A stretch of DNA of 62,058 bases from Hyphomicrobiaceae bacterium. Its GTDB lineage: Bacteria > Pseudomonadota > Alphaproteobacteria > Rhizobiales > Hyphomicrobiaceae. Both the position numbers and the translations under genes were made by a program. This document shows positions 26,575 through 37,400 of the stretch, in pieces; position 1 is the first letter of the stretch; each line of letters begins with the position of its first letter. Below the pieces are notes generated by a model. The model had not been told where the DNA came from, ran no database searches, and saw nothing but the letters and a program-made list of their open reading frames with translations. Where the stretch lies: contig JANXWC010000189.1 of the NCBI GenBank assembly GCA_025351355.1, positions 1-62,058 on the forward strand, written 5' to 3'.

Positions 26575-27657
26575 TTATGAGGCTACTCGCGTAGCGGGTG
26601 CCGGAAGATCCATAAGTTCCGCACCACGACCGGCATTTCTGTGGGCATGATCTTCAGCACTGCCGCCTCGATTGGCTAACCGATCACGTTCAAAATTGAT
26701 CACAACGGGTTGTTTGCCGATCTGATGCGCCAATGCACCAGCAATGACCGACAGCACCACCTCCAGGTTTCCATCGATCCGCATCGGATCAACACTTCTG
26801 AGCAACAACGCGCCAACTACTTTGTCGCTGCCGATCGCGAAAACGGGTGCTGCAAACAAGGCGGCGTTGTTCAGGGAAGCCGCGTCTTCTGCGCGGAGAA
26901 GTGATAGGACGCGTTTGCCACGCATTAACGCGGCTTCCAATTCATTCGACACCGGACAAGGACTTGACGTCATTCCAAACCCCGGGTGATCGATCAGCTT
27001 GTCGTCGCGCCGCAGCAGAACACTTATCACGGCTGGGCCCACCCAGTGCGCGACTGCCGCTGCAAGCGCTGGACCCAGTTGATCCTGATCGGCGGTCGCG
27101 AGTTGCTCTAGCTTGGTGAAAGCCGACGCGAGCGAATTGTCCTCGCCCGATGCAATTTGACGCTCCAGTCCTTCGACATGAAGCCGAATACGCTCGTATT
27201 GTTCAGCAACATCTTGGCGCTGGACATTGGCGTTCAAAAACTGGTTCCGCAACACTGCCACCTTGTCAATTTGCTGCACGCGGAGGCAACCGAGGACGAT
27301 CGCGGCGCCGATCCACATGATCGGTTCCCGCCAGACACGGTTGGAATAATCGTATAAATCCTCCCCACCGCCTTGTGTCGGCCAACCCAGGATCGAGGCA
27401 ATCACGGTAGCGGTAGCCGCGGCGGAAAGACCAGCGGCCAAACCGTGTTGGGTGGATAGCAGCAGTACCGGGATCCAAAACGGGTGTGGGTTCATGGCCG
27501 CCAGGCGCGCCGGTCCCGGCAAGGCCAATTCAACGAGCACGAGAGGCAGGAAGAGTAAGACCAACTCCAGAAACCATGGAGCAAGCACGACTTTCCAGGC
27601 CCCGAACCCAAACTGAAAACTATTCGAATACAATGATTTATGAAACGGCGATTGCAT
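26575..27657 (-). CDS. pelD: PelD-like inner-membrane GAF protein lacking a GGDEF domain
   Basis: 360 residues from ATG 27657, preceded by AAGGGTGG; an ATG at 27678 has no such site. Four membrane helices occupy about 27-125, then a coiled coil (QFLNANVQRQDVAEQYERIR), then a GAF domain to about 313. The protein ends some 45 residues later in a low-complexity tail. Pseudomonas PelD is about 455 residues and binds c-di-GMP through a C-terminal degenerate GGDEF domain with an R-x-x-D inhibitory site. I see no such domain or motif here, so c-di-GMP control through PelD is probably absent. The GAF and membrane parts that hold the PelD-E-F-G complex together remain. Confidence 0.82.
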   Translation of the reverse strand: MQSPFHKSLYSNSFQFGFGAWKVVLAPWFLELVLLFLPLVLVELALPGPARLAAMNPHPFWIPVLLLSTQHGLAAGLSAAATATVIASILGWPTQGGGEDLYDYSNRVWREPIMWIGAAIVLGCLRVQQIDKVAVLRNQFLNANVQRQDVAEQYERIRLHVEGLERQIASGEDNSLASAFTKLEQLATADQDQLGPALAAAVAHWVGPAVISVLLRRDDKLIDHPGFGMTSSPCPVSNELEAALMRGKRVLSLLRAEDAASLNNAALFAAPVFAIGSDKVVGALLLRSVDPMRIDGNLEVVLSVIAGALAHQIGKQPVVINFERDRLANRGGSAEDHAHRNAGRGAELMDLPAPATRVAS

Positions 27658-27765
27658 TTCAGCGCCACCCTTGAACATACATGAAAGCCAATCTTAGCGA
27701 GGGGTGCGCCTCAAATCTATTTGAATAACCTGACCCCAATCAGAACTTACGCTCGCGAGCCGCTT

Positions 27766-29124
27766 TCATTTGTCGAGTGAAGACCAAATAGCGCTATACA
27801 GGTAATTATTATTTCGCAGTCGTGCTTCTTCAGCCAGTAATTGATAGTATTCGGGTGGCAACTGCTTTGCCACCCAAAGGCGGGTCAACCGTTGAAATAC
27901 AGCTGTGGTGCTTTCAACTTTTCGCAATGCAGCCAGCCACGCCATTCTCTGGTCCGAGGTCAAATCGACGGGTCTCGTCGTGGTCAAGTAATGGAGCGAT
28001 AATTGTGCGTTTCCCTCAAATTGAGCCAGCTGGCCAGCAAACAATGGTCGGGTTTTGAGCACTTCATTTGTCAGATATTGACGCAGGGGTTCCAGTGCCT
28101 GCATGCCCATTGCAGCGGCGATCTCTTCGGCCAAACGCGCGCGCATCAGGGGCGCAGCACCGCTTCGGGTCAACCGAGCGAGCAATTGAAACGGCTCACC
28201 AAAGTCGCCGAGTTGAAGGACCGCGTAGATATATTCGCGCCACTGATCACGGTCGGATTTTACCGCCCGGGTACTCCAGCTGGCGAGCATCGTGCGGGCA
28301 GCTTGTGGACGTTCTCGGCGGGTTAACGCACCAACTATATCGAAAACTTTCTCTGGCATAAGAGATACAACAGCCTCGGCGAGCTCGGTCGCGGCCTCAT
28401 TTTCGGCCGCATCGGCAAACGCGACTATCAGCTTGACCGTTAAAAAGGCGCTTCGCCATTTGGCGATCCAGCTCTTGGCTTTTTGAAGCGCCAGCTTGCG
28501 CTGGTTGTCTCGCAGGAGAACATCAAGCAGAAGTAAACGCCCATAACTCTGATCATCCGGAGCTGCCCGGTCGGCCTGCGACAGCCATTCGAGAGCGCCG
28601 CGCCAATCACCGCGTGCTGCCAGAAGGCTACCTAGGCGTTCGTTAAGCGAACTATCAAGGTGAGCCGTCCGTGCGTAGGTGTGTAGCAAATCCAGTTCTT
28701 CGGCAAAATACCCGTGTAAGCGATATAAACTTGCCAGCTGTTCGATCCGCTTGGCATCTGGGTGTATCGCGGTCAGCGTCCGGGCCTCGACAAGATATGA
28801 TGCAAGATCACCGGTCGTCAAAAGAAGCTTGGCGTATCGCTCGCGGGCGACCTCGTCCCCAGGCCGAAGCGCCAGATACTCCTTCAATGTTGCGACTGCA
28901 TCCGCGTAATTTCCCTCTTTCTCACGCAGCATATATATCTGCATCAGCACCTGCGGTTGGCGAGGAGTATTTTGCGGCAATGCTGTCACTTCGCGCAGTG
29001 CCGATTCATAAAGCCCGTCCCGGGCCAGCATGGTCACGTGCTCCTCTACGCGTGGCATAAACGCGTAAGCCCCCAAGAGCACAAGGACGGCGACAGCACC
29101 GAGAATACCGTGATGTTGCCTCAT
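27766..29124 (-). CDS. membrane-anchored TPR protein in the PelB position
   Basis: 452 residues: one N-terminal hydrophobic anchor (GILGAVAVLVLLGAYAFM) followed by TPR-like helical pairs to the C-terminus (YADAVATLKEYLALRPGDEV, RLGSLLAARGDWRGALEWLS). Position between the PelA-like and PelD genes matches pelB. Pseudomonas PelB is about 1200 residues, with periplasmic TPRs that bind PelA and a C-terminal porin barrel; this protein stops before any barrel. It could still scaffold the deacetylase-like protein, with export taken over by the OPX protein. Confidence 0.65.
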   Translation of the reverse strand: MRQHHGILGAVAVLVLLGAYAFMPRVEEHVTMLARDGLYESALREVTALPQNTPRQPQVLMQIYMLREKEGNYADAVATLKEYLALRPGDEVARERYAKLLLTTGDLASYLVEARTLTAIHPDAKRIEQLASLYRLHGYFAEELDLLHTYARTAHLDSSLNERLGSLLAARGDWRGALEWLSQADRAAPDDQSYGRLLLLDVLLRDNQRKLALQKAKSWIAKWRSAFLTVKLIVAFADAAENEAATELAEAVVSLMPEKVFDIVGALTRRERPQAARTMLASWSTRAVKSDRDQWREYIYAVLQLGDFGEPFQLLARLTRSGAAPLMRARLAEEIAAAMGMQALEPLRQYLTNEVLKTRPLFAGQLAQFEGNAQLSLHYLTTTRPVDLTSDQRMAWLAALRKVESTTAVFQRLTRLWVAKQLPPEYYQLLAEEARLRNNNYLYSAIWSSLDK

Positions 29125-29126
29125 TC

Positions 29127-31028
29127 TCAGCCCTTTGTGTCGTCGCAGCTTACTTCGACTGTGACTGGTTGTATTGCGGAAACCGGGAGTTTAAATTCAA
29201 GTTGCCCGGTTGCATCAGGGGTCGCGCTTCCCTGCCAAAGTTCATCGTCACGTCGCGATACTTTTATGCGCCGCTTCGATGGCGCCGCCCCGGACCAGAT
29301 GAATTCACCAATGCCAAAGCCTTGAGCTTCGAAGCTCAGGTAACATGTCGAGGTGATCAAACGACTTACTCTCCAACGGCTTTCGACCAGCGAAACCGCC
29401 CTATCGTCTGAGTTGATTTTCTCGCGTAATGTTGTCGGCGTGAGGACCACCGTTGCGGTTGGAGCAGCTTCGTCGAGAGCAACGAAGAGTTTTCCGCTGT
29501 GTCTGGTCGAACCCAATACGCCAATGCTCGCCGGAATATCTAGCTCCAGTTCAGACGCGTCGTCAAAACGAACTGTGCTTAGGGCGCCTCGGTTCTCAAT
29601 GCGCCAGCTGCGCTCGGTTATTTGTACGATTGAGGAGGTGAAGAAGCCGGCGGCGATTTTCGCAAATTGTGGAGCAGTTATCGGCGTCAAAGGCAATTCA
29701 GAAGCAGCGGTGAATTGTGATTTAAGCGACTGCAATGAAGATGGATGCTGGCCGGCAAAGGCATGGAAATTAATATTGTACGCCTTAAGCCGACGAGGTG
29801 TTTCAGTATTCCGCAAGGTTTCCGAAAGTCCATAAATTTCAGCCGGTCGCTTGTTTTGCGGATCGGCATAAGCGGTCTCATCGCCCGTCGCGGCATAGTA
29901 TAAGACATTGCGGACAGGTGATTTAACGGGCGGCAGGCTTGAAATCGACGGATATGATGCGTCAAATCGCGAAAGCGTCGTTCCGATTGCAAGTGCGGCA
30001 GGACGGCTTAATTGCGGCTGCGCCAGATAAATCTCCGTCAGAGCACTTGATTGCCGCGCCATAGCCGGTGACGTCATCGTGTCGCTTTCGCGCAAATCAA
30101 GCGTCACGGGAAAATTATTGAACGGCTCTATGATTTCACGCATCACAACCTCTGCTGAGGTTGTCGGATGTTGACGATATCGCTCGATGCGAGTTTCTCT
30201 GCCCCAGCCTTCGCTGTGCATTTGACTAAAAAACAACCGCCGACCGGAAACGGTGGTGACGTCCGGGATCGGATAATTCTCGCGAGCGAACGCTGCGGCA
30301 AGGAACTCGAATGGGTCGATCAACCAACGCCCGCGATGCGTCGGCGCACGCTGGTGACAAAATTCATAATTCAGCGCCGCGAAGCCTCCCGTTTTCGACA
30401 CTGAGACAAGCGCCGCCTGTGCCAACCCATCACGAACGGGGACTTGAAGTGTGAGACCAGCGCGAGACGTTGGATCGGTGTTTTCAATCACCGGATAGTC
30501 AGGCAGGATTGGATCGAGATTACATTCAAATCCGACCAAGCTGCCGTCCTTGCGAACTATGGTGGATCCAATTGTGGGCGAGATGTACTCCCCGATGTGC
30601 CGTAAACCAATCTTACCAAGCATGTTGTTGAGCAAAAATAGATTAGGCGGAGTTGCGCCAACCCCGATATCACCGAGTATAACATACTGCAATTTCATTG
30701 CCGCGACATCGTTCGCCCAAGCGAGATAAGCGTTGCTGTCTGGAACCGCGGAAGCAAACCACGTTAATACGCCTCTATATTTCCTAAGCTCTGTCGGCTC
30801 CGGCAACTTCTCGCGAATATCGTGGTACCGCAAGACGAACCCGAGATAGTTGAGCGGTAATTCAGCAAAACGATGAATGCGGCTCCGCTCAGCTGAACCT
30901 TCGTTGCTGCCGTCGAACAGCGCCAGAATTTCGCGCTTCACGGGCTGAAATGTTTGGGCATGTACGATCGAGCTGGAAAATGCGGCAAACCCGGCGCACC
31001 ACATCACAAAACTGCACAGCCGGATCAT
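29127..31028 (-). CDS. PelA-like exported protein with degenerate deacetylase domain
   Basis: 633 residues from ATG 31028, which opens a signal peptide (MIRLCSFVMWCAGFAAFSSS, cleavage near VHA-Q). The part after it aligns by eye with PelA downstream of its hydrolase domain: REILALFDGSNEGSAERSRI, HRFAELPLNYLGFVLRYHDI, YRGVLTWF. The deacetylase start reads GRRLFFSQMHSEGWGRET, where PelA proteins have D-G-D-G. Where a metal-binding S-H-x-x-x-H-P-F is expected, it has IGTTLSRFD, so both His appear replaced. A beta-sandwich-like C-terminus follows. It probably binds polymer or scaffolds, rather than deacetylates. The GH domain is missing and is encoded at 19863. Confidence 0.75.
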   Translation of the reverse strand: MIRLCSFVMWCAGFAAFSSSIVHAQTFQPVKREILALFDGSNEGSAERSRIHRFAELPLNYLGFVLRYHDIREKLPEPTELRKYRGVLTWFASAVPDSNAYLAWANDVAAMKLQYVILGDIGVGATPPNLFLLNNMLGKIGLRHIGEYISPTIGSTIVRKDGSLVGFECNLDPILPDYPVIENTDPTSRAGLTLQVPVRDGLAQAALVSVSKTGGFAALNYEFCHQRAPTHRGRWLIDPFEFLAAAFARENYPIPDVTTVSGRRLFFSQMHSEGWGRETRIERYRQHPTTSAEVVMREIIEPFNNFPVTLDLRESDTMTSPAMARQSSALTEIYLAQPQLSRPAALAIGTTLSRFDASYPSISSLPPVKSPVRNVLYYAATGDETAYADPQNKRPAEIYGLSETLRNTETPRRLKAYNINFHAFAGQHPSSLQSLKSQFTAASELPLTPITAPQFAKIAAGFFTSSIVQITERSWRIENRGALSTVRFDDASELELDIPASIGVLGSTRHSGKLFVALDEAAPTATVVLTPTTLREKINSDDRAVSLVESRWRVSRLITSTCYLSFEAQGFGIGEFIWSGAAPSKRRIKVSRRDDELWQGSATPDATGQLEFKLPVSAIQPVTVEVSCDDTKG

Positions 31029-31175
31029 GTTAGAGCCTTGACGGAACACTTTATGCATTAAGCAGTATGCCTGTGTATTGGCGTGTGATTATTAGGTTTT
31101 GGCCTGACATCGCCAATTTTCCTGTCTGGGTATTAAAACAGGCAGCCGCACTGGGGTTTACGTGAAACTGGTTGG

Positions 31176-32537
31176 TCATCTCTCACGAAATGCGCGATTG
31201 AATTGATCTGCAAGTGGTTTGACGAGATACGAAAGTGCTGTTCGCGCGCCTGTTTCCATGAACACTTCGACGGGCATGCCCGGTATCAGCTTTTGATCAC
31301 CAAAATTCGCTATTTCCTGCGGATCTGGCGATATTCTTACTGTGTAGTAATATTGGCCCGTTTGATTTTCTCGGCTGGCATCGGCGGACAACATAGTCAC
31401 TTTGCCTTTTATCTCAGGGGTCGTCCGTCTGTTGAATGCCGTAAAATGAAGGATGCAGGGACCACCAACCTTGACTTGATCGACATCTGCCGTTGGCACC
31501 CGCACTTCGACACTAAGTAATTCCTCGCTTGGCACAACCATCATCAATTGCTCGCCAGGATTTACGACACCGCCCACGGTGTGAACACTGAGTTCGTTTA
31601 CGATGCCGTCGATCGGTGCGCGTAATTCGACGCGGCGAAGCTGATCCTCGGCGGCAACTTTTCTCTCTTGCAGTTCGGCTACACGGCCCTCCAAATCGCG
31701 CAATTCCTTTTGCGCGTCGGAGAACTTATTCTGGTCGACCGCAATAATTTGCAGGCGCGATTCTGCCATCTGGCCGCCCAGCTTTGCTATCTGCGAGACC
31801 AGCGTTCCGACTTCACCGCCAATGCGTGCCTCGTCGCGCTGGATGCTGAGGACGCGATTGACCGGCATCAACTTCCGTTTAAAGAGGTCATTGATGCGAT
31901 TGAATTCCTCGTGGATCAATTCGAGTTCGCGCGACTTAGCTTTATTTTGGACCTCCAATCCTTTGATTTCTTCCTCGGACTGCTTGATGCGTTCTCCGAG
32001 TTGGGCTTTTTGCCCATTCGCAGCAGCGCGCCTAGCCTCAAACAGGCGGACCTCACCGGCCATGACTCGTGTCATTTCCGGCGACCCCTCGTAGTCTGTC
32101 GGAAAGCTGATTACCGCGTGATCGTCTCGCTCGGCCGCCAGCCTGGCTTTGCGTCCAAGCAGTTCGGTCAATTGAGAATTGATGATGGCCAGCGATGCGC
32201 GGGTCTGGGTTGCGTCGAGGCGGATCAATGGATCGCCGGCCGCGACCCGAGCCCCGTTCTTGACAAGGATTTCTCCGACGATGCCACCCTGCTGGTGCTG
32301 GACTTTTTTGCTATTTGAATCGATCACAACCAAGCCGGGCGCAACAACCGCTCCAGACAATTTCGCGATAGAACCCCAGCCAAAGATTGCTAAAAGCAGT
32401 GCCGCAGAGGTCGCAGCGCCCAGTCTTAAGCGTGCGCCAAGTTGGGATGCTGCCTGCTGCCGCCACATGACTGCATCGCCGACCGCTCGCGCCTCGCCGG
32501 GCGTCGTTGCTTCGGATTGGGGCAGAGATATAGACAT
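31176..32537 (-). CDS. type I secretion membrane fusion protein (HlyD/PrtE family)
   Basis: 453 residues: a short cytoplasmic N-terminus, one membrane helix (AATSAALLLAIFGWGSIAKL), a lipoyl-like half (VQHQQGGIVGEILVKNGARV), a long coiled-coil hairpin, and the second lipoyl half with LRAPIDGIVNELSVHTVGGV, then the family C-terminus with PGMPVEVFMETGAR. It links the ABC exporter to a TolC-type channel. It follows the exporter gene closely, so the two form a dedicated pair for the RTX protein upstream. No tolC gene lies in the window. Confidence 0.92.
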   Translation of the reverse strand: MSISLPQSEATTPGEARAVGDAVMWRQQAASQLGARLRLGAATSAALLLAIFGWGSIAKLSGAVVAPGLVVIDSNSKKVQHQQGGIVGEILVKNGARVAAGDPLIRLDATQTRASLAIINSQLTELLGRKARLAAERDDHAVISFPTDYEGSPEMTRVMAGEVRLFEARRAAANGQKAQLGERIKQSEEEIKGLEVQNKAKSRELELIHEEFNRINDLFKRKLMPVNRVLSIQRDEARIGGEVGTLVSQIAKLGGQMAESRLQIIAVDQNKFSDAQKELRDLEGRVAELQERKVAAEDQLRRVELRAPIDGIVNELSVHTVGGVVNPGEQLMMVVPSEELLSVEVRVPTADVDQVKVGGPCILHFTAFNRRTTPEIKGKVTMLSADASRENQTGQYYYTVRISPDPQEIANFGDQKLIPGMPVEVFMETGARTALSYLVKPLADQFNRAFRER

Positions 32538-32584
32538 CGCAAATCATCCAGTTCATTTTGACGTGCCGCGACATATTGCGGTCG

Positions 32585-34366
32585 CTAGCCGACCGAGCGA
32601 ACAGGGCTGCGCAACACTTGCTTGAGCACGTCGTCCTTGGGGCCGAACGCGGTGAGTTGGCCGCCGTTGACCATTGCCACCAGATCCACAGCGGCCAGTG
32701 CGCTTGGCCTGTGGGCGACAACCACAACAACACCTTTGCGCGCACGAACCGAATGGATTGCGTTGGTCAATGCATTTTCGCCGTCGGCATCCAGGTTCGA
32801 GTTGGGTTCATCGAGTACGACGAGAAATGGATCGCCGAAAAGTGCGCGGGCAAGCCCAACGCGCTGCCGCTGGCCGGCAGACAAAGCGGTACCGTCCGCG
32901 CCGACGTCGGTCTCGTACCCATCGGGCAGGCGCAAGACCATCTCATGAATACCAGCCGCTTGTGCTGCAGCGATAATTGCATCGCTTTTTGCTGTCGGAT
33001 CGAAACGACAGATGTTTTCCCGTATCGTGCCCTCGAACAAAGTCACATCTTGCGGCAGGTAACCCAGGGAGCGACCACGTTGTTCGGCCGACCATTGGTC
33101 GAATTCCGCACCGTCGAGCCGGATCGATCCGCGCGTAAGCGGCCAGATGCCGGTGAGCGCTCGCGCCAGAGACGACTTGCCGGCTGCACTTGGCCCAATG
33201 ACCGCTAGCGCTTGGCCGGCTAGTAGCTGGAAGCTAGCACCCTGAAGGACAATCCGCTGAGTGCCGGGAATACAGACGACGGCTCCCTCAATCGACAGAC
33301 TTTGCACCGGCGCAGGTAACACCAGCCGCTCTCCGCGCCGTGGTAGCAGCTGAATAGCTGCTTCTAGTCGCCGATAACTCAAGCGCGCCTGCAAATATCC
33401 GCGCCAATGCGCAATGACCTGTTCGACCGGAGCGAGCGCCCTCGAACTGGCAATTGAGGCCGCGATGATCGCACCGGCAGTAATCTCTCCGCGAATTGTC
33501 AAATAGGCGCCCAGACCGAGTATTGCCGATTGCAGTATCATTCGAAGTGCTTTGGAAAGGCCTGTCAAGATCGCCACCAAGTCGCTGGATCTTGTCTGCA
33601 GATCAAGGAAGTGGCGATTGAGTTGCTCGAAGCGCGAAATGGCACGATCGCCAAATCCCATCGCGGTCAGCGCTTCGGCATTGCGTGCATTGGCGTCTGC
33701 CACCACGCGCCGACGATTATCTGCTGCTGATAGCTCCTTGGCCGATTGCTTGGAGAGCCGCTCAGTCAAATAGGTAAGCATCACCAGCAAGACCATGCCG
33801 GCCAAGCATAAGAGACCGAGCCAAGTGTGCAGGATGAGCACGAACGCGAGATAGACCGGGGTCCAAGGCACATCCAAAAACGCAACTGGCCCGCCACCTG
33901 CGAGGAAAGCCCTGATGGTATCGACGTCGCGAAGAGGCACTTGCGCCTGCGAGCGCGACATACCCAAGATGGGCTGCTGAACGATTAGCCTTTGCGCGAC
34001 GTTTGCAACGCGGTCGTCGAATAGCATCGCTAAGCGGCCAGACGACTGATTTCTAAGGACATCCAGGACGCCTTGGAAAATAAACAACGCAGCAGCAATC
34101 ACTGACAGCGCCACAAGAGTTGGAACGCTGTGGCTGCTTAGAACGCGATCATAGACTTGAAGCATGTAGAATGAGCCCGTGAGGGCCAGTACGTTGATGA
34201 CACCGGACGTCAGGGTCAAAGCACCGATTGCGCTACGCAATCCGCGCATCGCTTCCATTAGTTCAGTTGCTGCCCCAGACTTCAAGGACAGGTCCGGCTG
34301 CTGTGATGACTTCGTCAAGGCCGCATACTCATGGTAAAACAAATGGACAAATCCAAAGTCCAGCAC
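32585..34366 (-). CDS. type I secretion ABC exporter (PrtD/HasD family)
   Basis: 593 residues: an N-terminal helical membrane domain (six segments) and a C-terminal ATPase. Walker A is GPSAAGKSSLARALTG, the signature is LSAGQRQRVGLARALFG, and Walker B is FLVVLDEPNSNLDADGE. Family motifs DVPWTPVYLAFVLILH and SFYMLQVYDRVL place it with the RTX exporters that lack a C39 peptidase. It starts 55 bases after the RTX protein stop, so its most likely cargo is that protein. Confidence 0.92.
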   Translation of the reverse strand: MLDFGFVHLFYHEYAALTKSSQQPDLSLKSGAATELMEAMRGLRSAIGALTLTSGVINVLALTGSFYMLQVYDRVLSSHSVPTLVALSVIAAALFIFQGVLDVLRNQSSGRLAMLFDDRVANVAQRLIVQQPILGMSRSQAQVPLRDVDTIRAFLAGGGPVAFLDVPWTPVYLAFVLILHTWLGLLCLAGMVLLVMLTYLTERLSKQSAKELSAADNRRRVVADANARNAEALTAMGFGDRAISRFEQLNRHFLDLQTRSSDLVAILTGLSKALRMILQSAILGLGAYLTIRGEITAGAIIAASIASSRALAPVEQVIAHWRGYLQARLSYRRLEAAIQLLPRRGERLVLPAPVQSLSIEGAVVCIPGTQRIVLQGASFQLLAGQALAVIGPSAAGKSSLARALTGIWPLTRGSIRLDGAEFDQWSAEQRGRSLGYLPQDVTLFEGTIRENICRFDPTAKSDAIIAAAQAAGIHEMVLRLPDGYETDVGADGTALSAGQRQRVGLARALFGDPFLVVLDEPNSNLDADGENALTNAIHSVRARKGVVVVVAHRPSALAAVDLVAMVNGGQLTAFGPKDDVLKQVLRSPVRSVG

Positions 34367-34421
34367 GCACGACGCAACGCAGCAGAGCGTATTCTTATGC
34401 AGTCGCTTATTCGCAGTTCGA

Positions 34422-37400
34422 TCAGACGAAATGGATATCGGCGAGATTGGCCTTCAGAGTGGTGAGCAGCGTATTGTTGAGGGTGATTGTATCAGCAGCG
34501 TCGACGGTGATGACCGTGGTTGTGCCGACCTGCTTGGCAAATGTGGTGAGGAACGCCAAGGTCGCATCGGTATTGGCGGCAATGCCAGCGAATAGGGTGT
34601 GGTCGAGTTGAATTGTGTCATGCGACGTGGTCGTGGCGGTGAAGTCTGTAATTACGTCTTGGCCGAAACCGGCTTTGAAAAGGAAAGTGTCCGACCCAGC
34701 GCCACCGGTCAGCCGGTCGTTGCCGGCACCGCCGACGATGAAGTCATTGCCGGCACCACCGTTGATCCGATCATTACCGGAGCCACCGAAGATAATGTCA
34801 TTGCCGCTGGTTCCGACTGCGACCGCCGATTCCGTGATGGTGACGTTATGTTGAACTGCGACGCCCGTGGGTTGGGTCGATGAAATCGCCAGGGCACCAT
34901 CATTGAACGTCAAAACCAGATCCGTCCCGGTGAGCGACGCTGTCTGCGCACCTTGAATTGAGACGACTTGCGTTCCGGGCGTCTTGACGTGAATATCGAC
35001 CACACCGTCACCCGTCATGGAGAAGGCGAGGTTGGAACCATTGCCTGTCACCGAGAGAAGATCGGCGCGCATTGGCAACGCGTCGATATGGGTTACGTCA
35101 TCCTGGGTTGCGCCAAGCGTGACGGTAAACGTGCCGCCGTTCTTCGGTAGGAATACGCTATTGGTATCGTAAGCATACCAGGAACCAGCGTTCTGTATGA
35201 CCTGTGTGCCGCCATTGACGACATCGAGTGCCATGCCACCGAGATCTGGTGCAGAAGGGTCTGCCGTGACGGTTGCAGTCACGACGTTGCCAGCCGTGGT
35301 CTCGGTGACAGTCGCCTTCTGTTGGGCGCTAATGCGTGCGGCCAGCATTTCGTCTGTGACAAATTCGTAATTCTTGCCGGCGGCGTAGGCGATGAAATCA
35401 GTAAATAGCTGCGTTGAATATGGCGAGCCGGCACCAGATGAATCGAAGGCGGCAGCGCCATAATCATGCCACGGCCAGACGATGACCGGATTGGCCGAAT
35501 TGGCGGACATCTGGTTAAACAGTGATTCCCAATCAGCGAGCGCCTGCGCGATCGTCTTGTGTTGGAACTCAACTTCGGTGAAATCGAAGGTGATGTTGGG
35601 AGCGATGTAAACAGACCCGGTATCAGACGGCGTGAGATATCCGAACGCGTTGGGAAATCCGGAGCCAACGCCAGTCCAACCGCCGCTGACATAACCTGTC
35701 AACCCACCTGCGACGGACTGGTAGAACTTTGCGATCTGCTCTGCGGTCGTCAGCGTCTCAGGGGCGCCAGGCACGGCTGCGCCAGCGATTGTGATGCCAA
35801 GTTGAGCCTGCTCAATAAGCTTTGATTGATTGAACTCGTAGTCGAAAGTGAATGGACCAGTTCCGGTGCCGAGCAGGTTTGTATTTTCAGCGGCGGTGCC
35901 CGTCGGCGGATTGATCAGATGGGTATAGGAGTGATTGCCGATCTCACTACCAAGCGCGATGATCGACTTGTAGTAGGCAGCCGACTTGGCCCAGTTGGTC
36001 GTTTCGCCGAGCGCGGGTTGATCGCCGATGTTGACATAGTATGTACCGACGAAATTGTACTGAGCCTTCCACTGCTGCAAAATGGGGATCAGTTTGTCGT
36101 AAATTCCCTGGCCGGTGGTGGGCGACACGTCTGAGGTGAACTGGGACTGATCCATGTCTGTACGCGAGGCGACGATCCCGGCGAAGCGCGAGTTGTGCAA
36201 GGCCAGCGAGGCCGTGGTGCCGAAAGCCGCTGACTGGATGGCGTGCTGCAAGAGATTGCTGTCGCCCAAGAGCCCGGTTGTGGCGAAGTGATAGTTGGTG
36301 CCACCGGTGGTCGTGGAAACTACACCCGCGACCGATGAACCGCCCTGAATATTTATATCGGCGAGGACAGTGGCGGAATGGGCAATGCCGGCGTAGGTGC
36401 CGTAACCAACGTTGGTATAGACGCCCGCTGTAGTCCCAGCGAATTGCCCGCTGGCGCCGCCGATCAATTGACCTGCGGTGTAGCCTGCCATAACCGGATT
36501 GGATGCGTTAGCGGCGTCCGGCGTCACAGTATAAGTCGCGGTGCCAAATGCCGTCGGATGCAAATCGAGCAGTGCTTGCATCGCCGCGTACGGGTTGCCA
36601 GGCAGCGCCGCGCCCGTCTGATCATTGGTCAGGAAATCGCCGGCCGTTATTATCGGAATGTGATAATTGTTGACGACCTGAATGAGCGACGCGGTGATTG
36701 CCGCAGCCTGGGAACTTTGAACATTCTGCATATCCGGGAAGACGAGCGCGGCATAACCCGCAAGTTTGCTCACGTTCGTCAGGTCAGCTTCCGTGAGGAT
36801 GTCGTAGGAGACGCCGGCGGCTTCCGCCTGATGTTGCGCTGCCATGAACAAATCGGAGTAGGCTGTTTGTCCGGCCGCGCCGCCGCCGAAGAACAGCGCG
36901 GCGCTGGTCGCGGAATAAACAATCCCTACTTTCTTGAGCGCATGAGCGCCAGCGACGATCGTCGATGGGTCGGTGATGGTATATTCTGGGCCCTGGGCGA
37001 AATTCGTCGGTAAGGCTGCGGCGCCGTTGGCTATCAGCGCATCGAAATTGATAGAGTGAGGTGCGGTGCCACCGGCGGCTGTGACCAGTGACTGTGGGAC
37101 GGCGACTTCCAGGCTGCGACCGTCAGTGGACACACCAAACTTGAGCGGCGCACCACCGTTCAACAACGTTTCCACACCTGCCGCGGTGACCGAGTAGAGG
37201 TACGGCTGGTATTGGCCGGTGGGAGCAACGAACTTGACGTAATATTCTGCCCCCACAGTATTGGTAGCACCAAACGGGCTGAAGCCCGTTGCATTGTTCT
37301 GATCGGTGTTGAGATAGAAGTACGTATTGGCAACGGCGATGCCAGGATCTGAAGTCGAGGTTGCATTAATGCCGATAACGTAGGTGTTTCCGAGCGCCGC

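Noticed and set aside
34677-34814. CRISPR-like regular repeats
   Set aside because: The spacing and sequence are explained by RTX nonapeptide codons inside an open frame; there are no constant repeats with variable spacers.
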